Source: an uncultured Flavobacteriales bacterium (GTDB taxonomy: Bacteria > Bacteroidota > Bacteroidia > Flavobacteriales > UBA7312). From it: 64,000 nucleotides of DNA. The notes below the pieces were generated by a model, which searched no databases, was not told where the DNA came from, and saw only the letters and a list, made by a program, of their open reading frames with translations. Numbering within the stretch: position 1 is the stretch's first letter; each line of letters opens with the position of its first letter. Position numbers and translations under genes: made by a program. Location of the stretch: NCBI GenBank assembly GCA_913048435.1, contig CAJWWC010000004.1, positions 37,568 through 101,567 on the forward strand. Reading direction: 5' to 3'. Below are positions 27,485-36,594 of the stretch, one piece after another.

Positions 27485-29452
27485 ATGAACAACAAAAAAG
27501 AAGAGCCAAAAGGTACTAAATTCAATTTTTATTGGATTTATGCTATTATAGCAATATTATTTTTTGGAATACAAATTCTGAATATTAACACAACAACAGA
27601 AACTTCTTGGCAAGAATTTAATAGATCAATGCTACAAAGTAAAGAAGTTCACAAAATAATAGTTGTAAATAGAGAAATAGCTCAAATTTATATCAAAAAA
27701 GAGTTTCTTAAAAAAGAGAAATATCAAAAAGTTTCCAAAAAATCATTTGGAAATGGTATTAATGAAGGCCCACACTACTATTTTCAAATTTCTTCTCCCG
27801 ATAATCTTGAAGAAAAACTTAAAGAAGCTCAATTAGATTTTGATGATGAAGATAAAATTGAAATAAAATATACTACAAAAAAAGACGTGATTGGTGATGC
27901 CTTTGGATGGATTTTTCCAATTCTAATAATGATTGCAATTTGGATATTTTTTATGAGGAGAATGGGTGGAGGTGCAGGAGGACCCGGTGGTCAAATTTTT
28001 AACATAGGTAAATCAAAAGCTACGTTATTTGATAAGACTAAAGTTAATGTTTCTTTTAAAGATGTAGCTGGTTTAGAAGGAGCCAAAGAAGAAGTGGAAG
28101 AGATTGTAGATTTTCTTAAAAATCCTAATAAATATACTGCACTGGGAGGAAAAATTCCAAGAGGTGCTCTTTTGGTTGGACCACCTGGTACAGGAAAAAC
28201 ATTACTTGCTAAAGCTGTAGCTGGTGAGGCAAAAGTACCCTTCTTCTCGTTATCTGGTTCTGACTTTGTAGAAATGTTTGTTGGTGTAGGAGCCTCAAGA
28301 GTAAGAGATTTATTCAAACAAGCAAAAGAAAAATCTCCATCAATAATATTTATTGATGAAATTGATGCTATTGGAAGAGCTAGAGGTAAAAGTAATATAA
28401 CTGGAGGCAATGATGAAAGAGAAAATACATTAAATCAATTACTTACTGAGATGGATGGTTTTGGGACCAATACAGGTGTAATCGTAATAGGTGCAACCAA
28501 CAGAGCTGACATTTTAGATAGAGCACTATTAAGAGCAGGTCGTTTTGACAGACAAATTTTTGTGGATTTACCTGATCTTAATGAAAGAAAGGCAATTTTT
28601 GAAGTGCATGTAAAACCATTAACATTAGCCAAAGATGTAGACGTAGACTTTTTATCTAAACAAACTCCGGGTTTTTCTGGCGCAGATATTGCTAATGTAT
28701 GTAATGAATCCGCTCTGATAGCGGCAAGAAAAAATAAAAAAATAGTAGAAAAACAAGACTTTCTAGATGCAGTTGACAGAATTATTGGTGGTCTAGAAAA
28801 GAAGAATAAAATAATCTCTAAAGATGAAAAAAGAACAGTAGCATTTCATGAAGCTGGACACGCCACAGTTAGTTGGTTTATGCAATTTGCTTCTCCACTA
28901 GTAAAAGTAACCATTGTTCCAAGAGGTCGTTCTTTAGGAGCTGCTTGGTATCTGCCAGAAGAACGACAACTGACAACAACAGAACAATTAAGACATGAGA
29001 TGTGTGCAGCATTAGGAGGCAGAGCAGCAGAAAAAATCATTTTCAATAAAATATCCACTGGTGCACTAAGCGATTTAGAAAAGGTAACTAAACAAGCCTA
29101 TTCAATGGTTTCTGTTTATGGACTTAGTGACAAGGTCGGAAATATTAGTTTTTATGACTCAAGTGGTAGAGAAAGTTTTAATAAACCTTACAGTGAATCT
29201 ACAGCAAAAATGATAGATGATGAAGTAAGTAAACTTGTCGAAGATTGTTACCAAGAAACCATCAAGCTGCTAAAAAAGCACAAAAGCAAACTCACTAAAC
29301 TCGCTGAATTACTTCTAGAGAAAGAGGTTATATTTAAAGAGGATTTATTGGCTATATTTGGACCAAGACCATGGGATAAAGAAGAAATAAAAGAAGAAGA
29401 ATCTAAACCTAAAAAGAGAAAGGCGAAGCGTAAAAAAGATGAACCAAAATAA
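27485..29452 (+). CDS. ftsH: ATP-dependent zinc metalloprotease FtsH
   Basis: [31 protein letters not shown]; zinc motif [10 protein letters not shown]. Confidence 0.98.
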   Translation: MNNKKEEPKGTKFNFYWIYAIIAILFFGIQILNINTTTETSWQEFNRSMLQSKEVHKIIVVNREIAQIYIKKEFLKKEKYQKVSKKSFGNGINEGPHYYFQISSPDNLEEKLKEAQLDFDDEDKIEIKYTTKKDVIGDAFGWIFPILIMIAIWIFFMRRMGGGAGGPGGQIFNIGKSKATLFDKTKVNVSFKDVAGLEGAKEEVEEIVDFLKNPNKYTALGGKIPRGALLVGPPGTGKTLLAKAVAGEAKVPFFSLSGSDFVEMFVGVGASRVRDLFKQAKEKSPSIIFIDEIDAIGRARGKSNITGGNDERENTLNQLLTEMDGFGTNTGVIVIGATNRADILDRALLRAGRFDRQIFVDLPDLNERKAIFEVHVKPLTLAKDVDVDFLSKQTPGFSGADIANVCNESALIAARKNKKIVEKQDFLDAVDRIIGGLEKKNKIISKDEKRTVAFHEAGHATVSWFMQFASPLVKVTIVPRGRSLGAAWYLPEERQLTTTEQLRHEMCAALGGRAAEKIIFNKISTGALSDLEKVTKQAYSMVSVYGLSDKVGNISFYDSSGRESFNKPYSESTAKMIDDEVSKLVEDCYQETIKLLKKHKSKLTKLAELLLEKEVIFKEDLLAIFGPRPWDKEEIKEEESKPKKRKAKRKKDEPK

Positions 29453-29648
29453 GTGGATAACACTCGTGAAGACAAGTAAACCTTATCAACTCAATCTCAT
29501 AAAAGGTAAATTGTTGGAAAATGAAATTATCGCTGTAATTATCAATAAAATAGATTCATCTTACCTAAACTTTGGCGAAGCTGAACTAAAAGTTTTAGAA
29601 TCTGATTTTAAAAGAGCTCAAGATATATTAAAAGATGTCGAAAAGTAA
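29439..29648 (+). CDS. DUF2007-like small protein
   Basis: TLVKTSKPYQLNLIKGKLLENEIIAVIINKIDSSYLNFGEAELKV; coupled to ftsH and cdsA. Confidence 0.75.
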   Translation: MNQNKWITLVKTSKPYQLNLIKGKLLENEIIAVIINKIDSSYLNFGEAELKVLESDFKRAQDILKDVEK

Positions 29649-30456
29649 CTCAATTACTAGAACTATTACAGGTCTATTATATGGACTTGCATTAATAACA
29701 AGTCTTACAGTTAACTTTTATACATTCTACATATTTTTCTTTATTGTTTTAGTACTGGGCCTTAAAGAATTTTATCAACTAGCAGAAAAAAAAGACATAA
29801 TACCTCAAAAAAATCTAGGCTTTATTATATCTTTTGGTCTATATATTTCGTCTTATTTAATATATGTAAATGAAAAAATGAGCTATTTTATTCTAAATAT
29901 AATTTTGGCTCTTACTTTTATGCTATTTGCTGTAGAACTTTTTAAAATTAAAGAAATTAGCTTTGTTAATATTGGCATTACGATTTTAGGTGTAATTTAT
30001 GTAGCATTACCACTATCATTACTTACATTTTTAGCTTTCGACACTAGCAATCAATACAGCTATAATTTAATTCTAAGCTTATTTATCTTAGTGTGGCTGA
30101 GCGATGTTGGTGGTTATTTTGCTGGTATTAACTTTGGAAAACATAAATTACTAGAGAGGATTTCGCCAAAGAAAACATGGGAAGGTGTTGCTGGGGGCTT
30201 AATACTTTGCATCATAGGCTCCTACATATTAAGTCATTTTTTCCAAATAATGAATGTATACACATGGTTAGTGTTTGGGGTATTAGTGTGCGTAAGCTCA
30301 GTAATTGGAGACTTAATAGAGTCCATGCTAAAACGCTCAGCAAACATCAAAGACAGCGGTAATATATTACCGGGTCATGGTGGCATTTTAGACCGTTTTG
30401 ATAGCGTGTTATTCGCTATACCAATAGTTTATATTTTCAAATTTTTCATTTTATGA
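29635..30456 (+). CDS. cdsA: Phosphatidate cytidylyltransferase
   Basis: GKHKLLERISPKKTWEGVAGG; VIGDLIESMLKRSANIKDSGNILPGHGGILDRFDSVLFAIP. Confidence 0.96.
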   Translation: MSKSNSITRTITGLLYGLALITSLTVNFYTFYIFFFIVLVLGLKEFYQLAEKKDIIPQKNLGFIISFGLYISSYLIYVNEKMSYFILNIILALTFMLFAVELFKIKEISFVNIGITILGVIYVALPLSLLTFLAFDTSNQYSYNLILSLFILVWLSDVGGYFAGINFGKHKLLERISPKKTWEGVAGGLILCIIGSYILSHFFQIMNVYTWLVFGVLVCVSSVIGDLIESMLKRSANIKDSGNILPGHGGILDRFDSVLFAIPIVYIFKFFIL

Positions 30457-31103
30457 AATTTATCCACAAAGAAGGACACAAAATTATTTTTATAACAATA
30501 GTAATACTTTTAGGTTTAAACTATACTATTAACTATTTTGGTATTGAATGGCTAAAAAATATTACACTTATAATCTCCACAATTTTCTTTTTGTTAATAC
30601 TGCAGTTTTTTAGAAATCCAATAAGAATAGTTACTGCATTAGAAAATGAAGTCGTAGCACCTGCAGACGGAAAAGTTGTTGTTATTGAAGAAGTCGAAGA
30701 AACAGAATACTTCAAAGACAAGCGTATTCAAGTATCTATTTTTATGTCACCAATGAATGTCCACGTCAATAGATATCCAATCAATGGCAAAGTGCAATAT
30801 GTTAAATATCATCCCGGTCAATACTTGGTAGCGTGGCACCCTAAGTCTTCAACAAAAAATGAACGCACAACAATAGTAGTTGAAAATGATAAAATAGCTG
30901 TATTGTTTAGACAAATAGCAGGAGCTCTTGCGCGCAGAATCGTTATGTATCCTAAGGAAAATGATATCGCTAGTAAAGGTGATGATTTTGGATTTATCAA
31001 ATTTGGCTCAAGAGTAGATTTATTTTTTCCTTTAGGTACTAAAATTGAAGTAGAATTAAATCAACTAGTTCAAGGAAATAAGACAATTATTGCTAGTTAT
31101 TAA
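30453..31103 (+). CDS. psd: Phosphatidylserine decarboxylase-family protein
   Basis: FFRNPIRIV; VVAPADGKVVVIEE; SIFMSPMNVHVNRYPINGKV; conserved GS cleavage dipeptide in FIKFGSRVDLFFP. Confidence 0.93.
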   Translation: MKFIHKEGHKIIFITIVILLGLNYTINYFGIEWLKNITLIISTIFFLLILQFFRNPIRIVTALENEVVAPADGKVVVIEEVEETEYFKDKRIQVSIFMSPMNVHVNRYPINGKVQYVKYHPGQYLVAWHPKSSTKNERTTIVVENDKIAVLFRQIAGALARRIVMYPKENDIASKGDDFGFIKFGSRVDLFFPLGTKIEVELNQLVQGNKTIIASY

Positions 31104-31114
31104 TTAATAATTCG

Positions 31115-31122
31115 TACCTTCG
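31115..31122 (+). promoter_or_regulatory. -7-like element TACCTTCG upstream of the Cys-rich protein gene
   Basis: Matches the relaxed TAnnTTYG consensus, 20 bp before ATG. Confidence 0.4.
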
Positions 31123-31142
31123 AAAAAACAAAACATTCACAA

Positions 31143-31493
31143 ATGAAAAAGTTATTATTAATATTACTAGTAGTTTTTTTATGTAATACTGTAGTTGCAC
31201 AGACTACTAATGAAAAAACTGAAAATGTAAAAATAGAGCAGAGTGTAAAAAAATGTTCTGATGATAAATCAAAAAAATGCTGTAGCAAAGACGCTAAAGC
31301 TGACAACAAAGCAAAAACTAAGTCTTGTTGTTCTGGAAAAAAATCAAGTTGCTCTAAAGAAAAAGTAAAAGAATCTACATCCAAAAAATGTTCAAAGGGC
31401 GATGCATGTTGTTCAAAAACAGGAAAAAAAGTTGCAGATTGTGATAAGAAAAAGCAAGGATGTTGCAAGGCAGACGCCAAGTCAACAAGATAA
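31143..31493 (+). CDS. Exported Lys/Cys-rich small protein (metallothionein-like composition)
   Basis: Signal peptide MKKLLLILLVVFLCNTVVAQ; mature part has 12 Cys in about 96 aa including four CC pairs. Confidence 0.8.
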   Translation: MKKLLLILLVVFLCNTVVAQTTNEKTENVKIEQSVKKCSDDKSKKCCSKDAKADNKAKTKSCCSGKKSSCSKEKVKESTSKKCSKGDACCSKTGKKVADCDKKKQGCCKADAKSTR

Positions 31494-31510
31494 AAATAAT
31501 CTTATTTTAT

Positions 31511-31546
31511 AAAAACTCGAATGGTTAAAACCATTCGAGTTTTTTT
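31511..31546 (+). terminator. Strong rho-independent terminator
   Basis: Perfect 12-bp stem ACTCGAATGGTT-AA-AACCATTCGAGT followed by a T run. Confidence 0.92.
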
Positions 31547-31566
31547 ATTGAAACTGACCAAATAGA

Positions 31567-32790
31567 ATGATTTTTTATCATCATCAATTGAAAAATGGCA
31601 TTAGAATTGTCCATAAAAAGACCTCTGGCTCAGTAGCTCATTGTGGTATTATTATAAAAGGAGGTTCTCGCAACGAATCTGATAAAGAACAAGGACTAGC
31701 TCACTTTATAGAACACGTTATTTTTAAAGGAACATCTAAAAGAAAAGCCTACCATATATTGAGTAGAATGGAAGATGTTGGCGGAGAACTTAATGCCTTT
31801 ACTACTAAAGAAGAGACATGTATATATTCATCGTTTTTGCCTAAGTATTACAAAAGAGCATTAGAGTTATTAAGTGATATTACATTTAGCTCAATTTTTC
31901 CAAAAAAAGAATTAGAAAAAGAAAAAATAGTAGTTTTAGATGAAATAAATTATTATAAAGACAACCCCTCAGAACTTATATTTGATGAATTTGAAGAACA
32001 AGTATTTAGCAACCACCCACTTGGAAAAAATATTTTAGGAACGCCTAAACACATTCAATCTTTTAACAAAACTATGATTGAAAAATTTATTCAGAAAAAC
32101 TTCCTAACTAATGAAATCATAATAAGTTCTGTAGGTAATATAAGTATGAGTAAACTTATAAAGAATATTGAAAATCATTTCGCTCATTTACCAAAAAGTA
32201 ATTTAAAAAGAGATGAAGAACCTTTTTCAAATTACCTCAAGAAAGAAATTGAAATAAAAAGAAATGGTTTTCAAGCTCATTGTATGTTAGGTATTGAAGC
32301 CTATGGCATCAACCACCCTAAAAAAACAGCTATGATTTTACTAAATAATATTTTAGGGGGGCCAGGAATGAATTCAAGACTAAATCTAGCTATTCGTGAA
32401 AAATATGGCTTTACCTATTCCATAGAATCAAATTATACTGCCTACAGTGATACAGGCATATTTTCTATCTATTTAGCATCAGACAATGACAAGATAAACA
32501 AGAGTATCAAGCTTACAAAAAAAGAACTTGTTAAATTTTGTCAAAAACCTTTAGGCACTCTTCAACTAAAAAAAGCAAAACAACAGCTAATTGGGCAAAT
32601 TGCCATTGCTCAAGAAAGTGAAGTAAATTTGATGTTAGCAATGGGAAAAAGTATGCTACTTTATAACAAAGTTGATACCTTTGAATCTGTGAAAAATAAA
32701 ATTGAAGCCATCAATTCTAACCAACTATTTGAAGTAGCGAATGAAGTGTTTAATTTAGATAAGTTATCTTGTTTAATATATAAAGTATAA
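31567..32790 (+). CDS. M16 family zinc peptidase (single-unit processing-peptidase type)
   Basis: GLAHFIEHVIFKGTSKR (HxxEH); NAFTTKEETCIYSSFLPKY. Confidence 0.94.
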   Translation: MIFYHHQLKNGIRIVHKKTSGSVAHCGIIIKGGSRNESDKEQGLAHFIEHVIFKGTSKRKAYHILSRMEDVGGELNAFTTKEETCIYSSFLPKYYKRALELLSDITFSSIFPKKELEKEKIVVLDEINYYKDNPSELIFDEFEEQVFSNHPLGKNILGTPKHIQSFNKTMIEKFIQKNFLTNEIIISSVGNISMSKLIKNIENHFAHLPKSNLKRDEEPFSNYLKKEIEIKRNGFQAHCMLGIEAYGINHPKKTAMILLNNILGGPGMNSRLNLAIREKYGFTYSIESNYTAYSDTGIFSIYLASDNDKINKSIKLTKKELVKFCQKPLGTLQLKKAKQQLIGQIAIAQESEVNLMLAMGKSMLLYNKVDTFESVKNKIEAINSNQLFEVANEVFNLDKLSCLIYKV

Positions 32791-33434
32791 TGGATTTTTT
32801 AACTAAAAAAATAGAGCAATACGCTTGTAGTCATACTCAAGAGGAAAATATTGTATTAGCTGAGCTAAACAGAGAAACTTGGGCAAAAGTTCTCATTCCA
32901 CGAATGCTCTCTGGTCATCTTCAAGGTCGTGCATTAAGTATGTTTAGTAAAATGATTAGACCAAAATATATTTTAGAAATAGGTACTTATACAGGATATT
33001 CTGCTATATGCCTTTCTGAAGGTCTGCAAGAATTTGGTAAATTATACACTATTGACATCAACGAAGAGCTAAAATCAATGTCATCAAACTATTTCGAAAA
33101 GGCAGGAATCTCAAGAAATGTAGTTCAATATGTTGGTAATGCTTTAGAAATTATACCAAATATAAAAGATGAATTTGATTTAGTATTTATAGACGCTGAT
33201 AAAGAAAATTATAGCAACTATTTTGAAATAGTCATAGAAAAAATGCCAGTAGGCGGATTTATCATTGCTGATAACGTACTTTGGAGTGGAAAGGTTGTTG
33301 AAGAAGTTAACGAAAAAGATCATGAAACAAAGGCAATTAAAGAATTTAACACCCTTATTCAAAACTCTAAAAGAGTAGAAAATATTTTAATGCCAATCAG
33401 AGACGGACTAATGATTTGTCAAAAAATTAAATGA
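32790..33434 (+). CDS. O-methyltransferase (class I SAM-dependent)
   Basis: ILEIGTYTGYSAICLSEGL; FDLVFIDADKENYSNYFE; ADNVLWSGKV. Confidence 0.93.
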   Translation: MDFLTKKIEQYACSHTQEENIVLAELNRETWAKVLIPRMLSGHLQGRALSMFSKMIRPKYILEIGTYTGYSAICLSEGLQEFGKLYTIDINEELKSMSSNYFEKAGISRNVVQYVGNALEIIPNIKDEFDLVFIDADKENYSNYFEIVIEKMPVGGFIIADNVLWSGKVVEEVNEKDHETKAIKEFNTLIQNSKRVENILMPIRDGLMICQKIK

Positions 33435-34600
33435 AACCACTTTCGTTCGAAAATACAGAGATTGCTTTCCAAAGTAAATCAACTAAGCAGTTGAATAAAT
33501 CCTATTGGCTTTTTAAATTAGTTAGCAATAATTCTATAGTAAAAGTCTCACCTTTTATTCTCAAAATTGCCTTTGCTCTAGGACTACCAATTAAAGGGTT
33601 GATAAAACAAACCATTTTTGAACAATTTTGCGGTGGTGAATCTATTGACAAATGTGATAGAAGAATTCAATTATTAGCCAAGTATAATATTGGCACTATT
33701 TTAGATTATTCTGTTGAAGGAAGAAGTATAGAAGATGATTTTAATAGAGTTACGCAAGAGACTATAAAAACAATTTTAAAAGCTAAAGGAAATGACAATA
33801 TCCCTTTCGCTGTATTCAAAACATCTGGACTAGCACGTCTAGAATTGCTTGAGAAGGTTAGTAATTCTAAAATTGAGCTTAACAAAGAAGAAAAGGAAGA
33901 ATATAAAAGAGTAAAAGAACGAATCAATTCAATTTGCACAACAGCACATAAAAACAATGTTCGTCTTTTTATAGATGCAGAAGAAAGCTGGATACAAGAT
34001 GCTATTGATGATATCGTTGTTTCTATGATGAGGAAATATAATAGAAAACAAGCTATTGTATTCAACACCCTACAAATGTATCGTTGGGACAGATTGGCCT
34101 TCCTAAAACAATCATATGCTGATGCAGAAAATGAGAATTACTTTTTAGGTTTGAAAATTGTTAGAGGTGCCTATATGGAGAAAGAAAGAGAAAGAGCCAA
34201 AAAAATGAACTACCCTTCTCCAATTCAAATGAATAAAGCCAATTGCGACAACGATTACAATTTAGCCTTAAGATTTTGTATAAACCATATCGATAAAATT
34301 GCACTGTGTGCTGGCACACATAATGAAAAAAGCTCTATGCTTTTAACCCAAATAATGGCTGAGAATAACATCATTAAAAACGATCAAAGAGTATATTTTT
34401 CTCAGCTATTAGGAATGAGCGAACATATAAGTTTCAATCTCTCGAAACACGAATACAATGTAGCAAAGTATATGCCCTATGGTCCTGTAAAAGATGTTCT
34501 ACCCTACCTCATCAGAAGAGCTGAAGAAAATACTTCTATAGCAGGACAAACAGGAAGAGAGTTGGGCTTGATAATTAAGGAAAAAAATCGAAGAGCTTAA
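33431..34600 (+). CDS. Proline dehydrogenase
   Basis: LKIVRGAYMEKERERAKKMNYPSPIQ; CAGTHNEKSS; FSQLLGMSEHISFNL; PYLIRRAEENTSIAGQTGREL. Confidence 0.93.
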   Translation: MKPLSFENTEIAFQSKSTKQLNKSYWLFKLVSNNSIVKVSPFILKIAFALGLPIKGLIKQTIFEQFCGGESIDKCDRRIQLLAKYNIGTILDYSVEGRSIEDDFNRVTQETIKTILKAKGNDNIPFAVFKTSGLARLELLEKVSNSKIELNKEEKEEYKRVKERINSICTTAHKNNVRLFIDAEESWIQDAIDDIVVSMMRKYNRKQAIVFNTLQMYRWDRLAFLKQSYADAENENYFLGLKIVRGAYMEKERERAKKMNYPSPIQMNKANCDNDYNLALRFCINHIDKIALCAGTHNEKSSMLLTQIMAENNIIKNDQRVYFSQLLGMSEHISFNLSKHEYNVAKYMPYGPVKDVLPYLIRRAEENTSIAGQTGRELGLIIKEKNRRA

Positions 34601-34977
34601 TAACAAGAACAACTGTCTTGCTCAATAGAAAAATTTTTTAATGTGACTTTTTCATCACATAGTTCAAAGCCAACACTAAGACTTTCATTCTCAACAACAT
34701 AGTACTTACATAGTTCGGCACGTTGGTCACTTTTTTCAAAATTTATACTTCCATCCTCTAAAACATTCAGTACATCTTTTTGTTCTATGTTAAAACAATC
34801 AAGATGACATTGAGCATTAGGACTAATATTGATGGTATCGCTTTTAAGATGATATAAAACTCTGTAGTTTATATCAAAATACTGAGCGTATTCAACAAAC
34901 CTTCCTGGAAAAGCAAAGCGTATAACCATTACACCAATTAAGACACCAAAGAGGAAAATAAAAAAACGTCTAGCCAT
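34597..34977 (-). CDS. Membrane-anchored small protein, possibly DUF4258-like
   Basis: N-terminal TM (FFIFLFGVLIGVMVIRFAF); ends SIEQDSCSCY. Confidence 0.6.
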   Translation of the reverse strand: MARRFFIFLFGVLIGVMVIRFAFPGRFVEYAQYFDINYRVLYHLKSDTINISPNAQCHLDCFNIEQKDVLNVLEDGSINFEKSDQRAELCKYYVVENESLSVGFELCDEKVTLKNFSIEQDSCSCY

Positions 34978-36182
34978 TATATACTTGCAATAAGTAAATC
35001 AATTTCTTTATAATCAAGGTTAAACCACTCTGCAACCATTTTATTGGTAAGCATACCATGACAAATATATACTCCTTGACGAAGTCCAGCATCGCTCATA
35101 ATAACATTATTCAAACCTCCAAAATCGCCAGCCTTTAAAATAATTGGTGTTAATAAATTACTTAATGAATATGAAGCTGTCCTAGCAACTCTTGAAGGTA
35201 TATTCGGAACACAGTAATGAACTACTCCATACTTATTGAATGTTGGTTTAGCATGATTAGTCAATTGAGAAGTTTCAAAGCATCCTCCTTGATCAATACT
35301 TACATCAACTATAACCGAACCTTCTTTCATTTGAGATACCATTTGCTCTGACACTACACATGGTGTTCTTTTATCATTTGAACGCAAGGCACCAATAACA
35401 ACATCAGCTCGTCTAAGGGATTTCTGCAAAACTTTGGGTTGAATAATTGAAGTAAAAACACGTGTATTTAAGTCATTTTGAAGGCGTCTAAGTTTAGATA
35501 AAGAGTTATCAAATACTTTAACAGATGCACCTAATCCCATAGCTGATCGAGCAGCAAACTCACCTACTGTACCAGCACCAATAATGACTACTTCAGTAGG
35601 GGTAACACCTGCTATACCCCCAAACAATAAGCCTTTACCAAGATTGACGTTGCTTAAGCATTCAGAGGCAATAAGAATTGAAGTATTACCAGCTATCTCA
35701 CTCATAGAACGGATTAAAGGCATCATTCCGGAATCGTCTTGAATAAATTCGTAAGCCAAGCAATTAATCTTTTTTTGAGCTAACTTTTCAATGAATTTTT
35801 TTGAGCGGGTTGTTATCTGTAAAGCTGAAATTAAGGTTTGTCGACCTTTCATCATTTGAATCTCTTCAATAGTGGGAGGCTCTATTTTTAAGATAACATC
35901 TGCTTGATAGATTTTTTTAGTATCATAAACAATTTTAGCTCCAGCCTCACTAAACTCAGAGTCAGAAAAGTTAGCACCTTCACCTGCTTTGGATTCAATA
36001 ATAACTTCATGACCATGACTTACCAACAATTGAACAGCGTCGGGAACAATTGCTATTCTACTTTCTTGAAATGTAATTTCTTTAGGAACACCAATAAATA
36101 AGGATTTTGCTTGTTTTTTTAACTCTAACTTTTCTTCTTGAGGAATTAAATCCCCGCTACCAAAAGATGAAATATTAGTCAT
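34977..36182 (-). CDS. ald: Alanine dehydrogenase
   Basis: GVPKEITFQESRIAIVPDAVQLLVSHGHEVIIESKAGEGANFSD; VVIGAGTVGEFAARSAMGLGASVKVFD. Confidence 0.93.
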   Translation of the reverse strand: MTNISSFGSGDLIPQEEKLELKKQAKSLFIGVPKEITFQESRIAIVPDAVQLLVSHGHEVIIESKAGEGANFSDSEFSEAGAKIVYDTKKIYQADVILKIEPPTIEEIQMMKGRQTLISALQITTRSKKFIEKLAQKKINCLAYEFIQDDSGMMPLIRSMSEIAGNTSILIASECLSNVNLGKGLLFGGIAGVTPTEVVIIGAGTVGEFAARSAMGLGASVKVFDNSLSKLRRLQNDLNTRVFTSIIQPKVLQKSLRRADVVIGALRSNDKRTPCVVSEQMVSQMKEGSVIVDVSIDQGGCFETSQLTNHAKPTFNKYGVVHYCVPNIPSRVARTASYSLSNLLTPIILKAGDFGGLNNVIMSDAGLRQGVYICHGMLTNKMVAEWFNLDYKEIDLLIASI

Positions 36183-36591
36183 TGAATACTAATTTTATAA
36201 TTCTTTGTTCGTTTTCTACATCAATATAAATGTGATCAAAGTCATCAGGCAATAGATCTTGAATCATCGACGGCCATTCTACAAAACAATACGCAGAACT
36301 GTCAAAGTAAGATTCTACACCAATATCATGAGCTTCACGTTTATCAACTAAACGATAAAAGTCAAAATGATACACTTTTCCATTTAATTTACTAATATAC
36401 TCATTTACAATTGAAAAAGTAGGACTTTTAACTACATCTATAACCTTTAACTGCTCACAAATTGATTTTATCAATGTTGTTTTACCAGCCCCCATATTAG
36501 CATGAAATGCAATTTTTTTACTCTTTGAAAGCCTTAGTATTTCAGAACTAATACCATCTAATTGACTAAGTTCATTGCAAATCCACTTCAT
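36175..36591 (-). CDS. tsaE: tRNA threonylcarbamoyladenosine biosynthesis protein TsaE
   Basis: GAGKTTLIKSICEQL; VKSPTFSIVNEY; HFDFYRL; FVEWPSMI. Confidence 0.95.
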   Translation of the reverse strand: MKWICNELSQLDGISSEILRLSKSKKIAFHANMGAGKTTLIKSICEQLKVIDVVKSPTFSIVNEYISKLNGKVYHFDFYRLVDKREAHDIGVESYFDSSAYCFVEWPSMIQDLLPDDFDHIYIDVENEQRIIKLVFND

Positions 36592-36594
36592 ATT

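Noticed and set aside
27991-28410. 139-aa antisense ORF inside ftsH (also 28435-28632, 28846-29058, 29248-29475)
   Set aside because: Antisense shadow of a conserved gene with no start context or domain.
31100-31480. 126-aa minus-strand ORF opposite the Cys-rich gene
   Set aside because: Mirror of a Lys/Cys-rich coding sequence; the plus-strand ORF has a signal peptide, promoter-like element and terminator.
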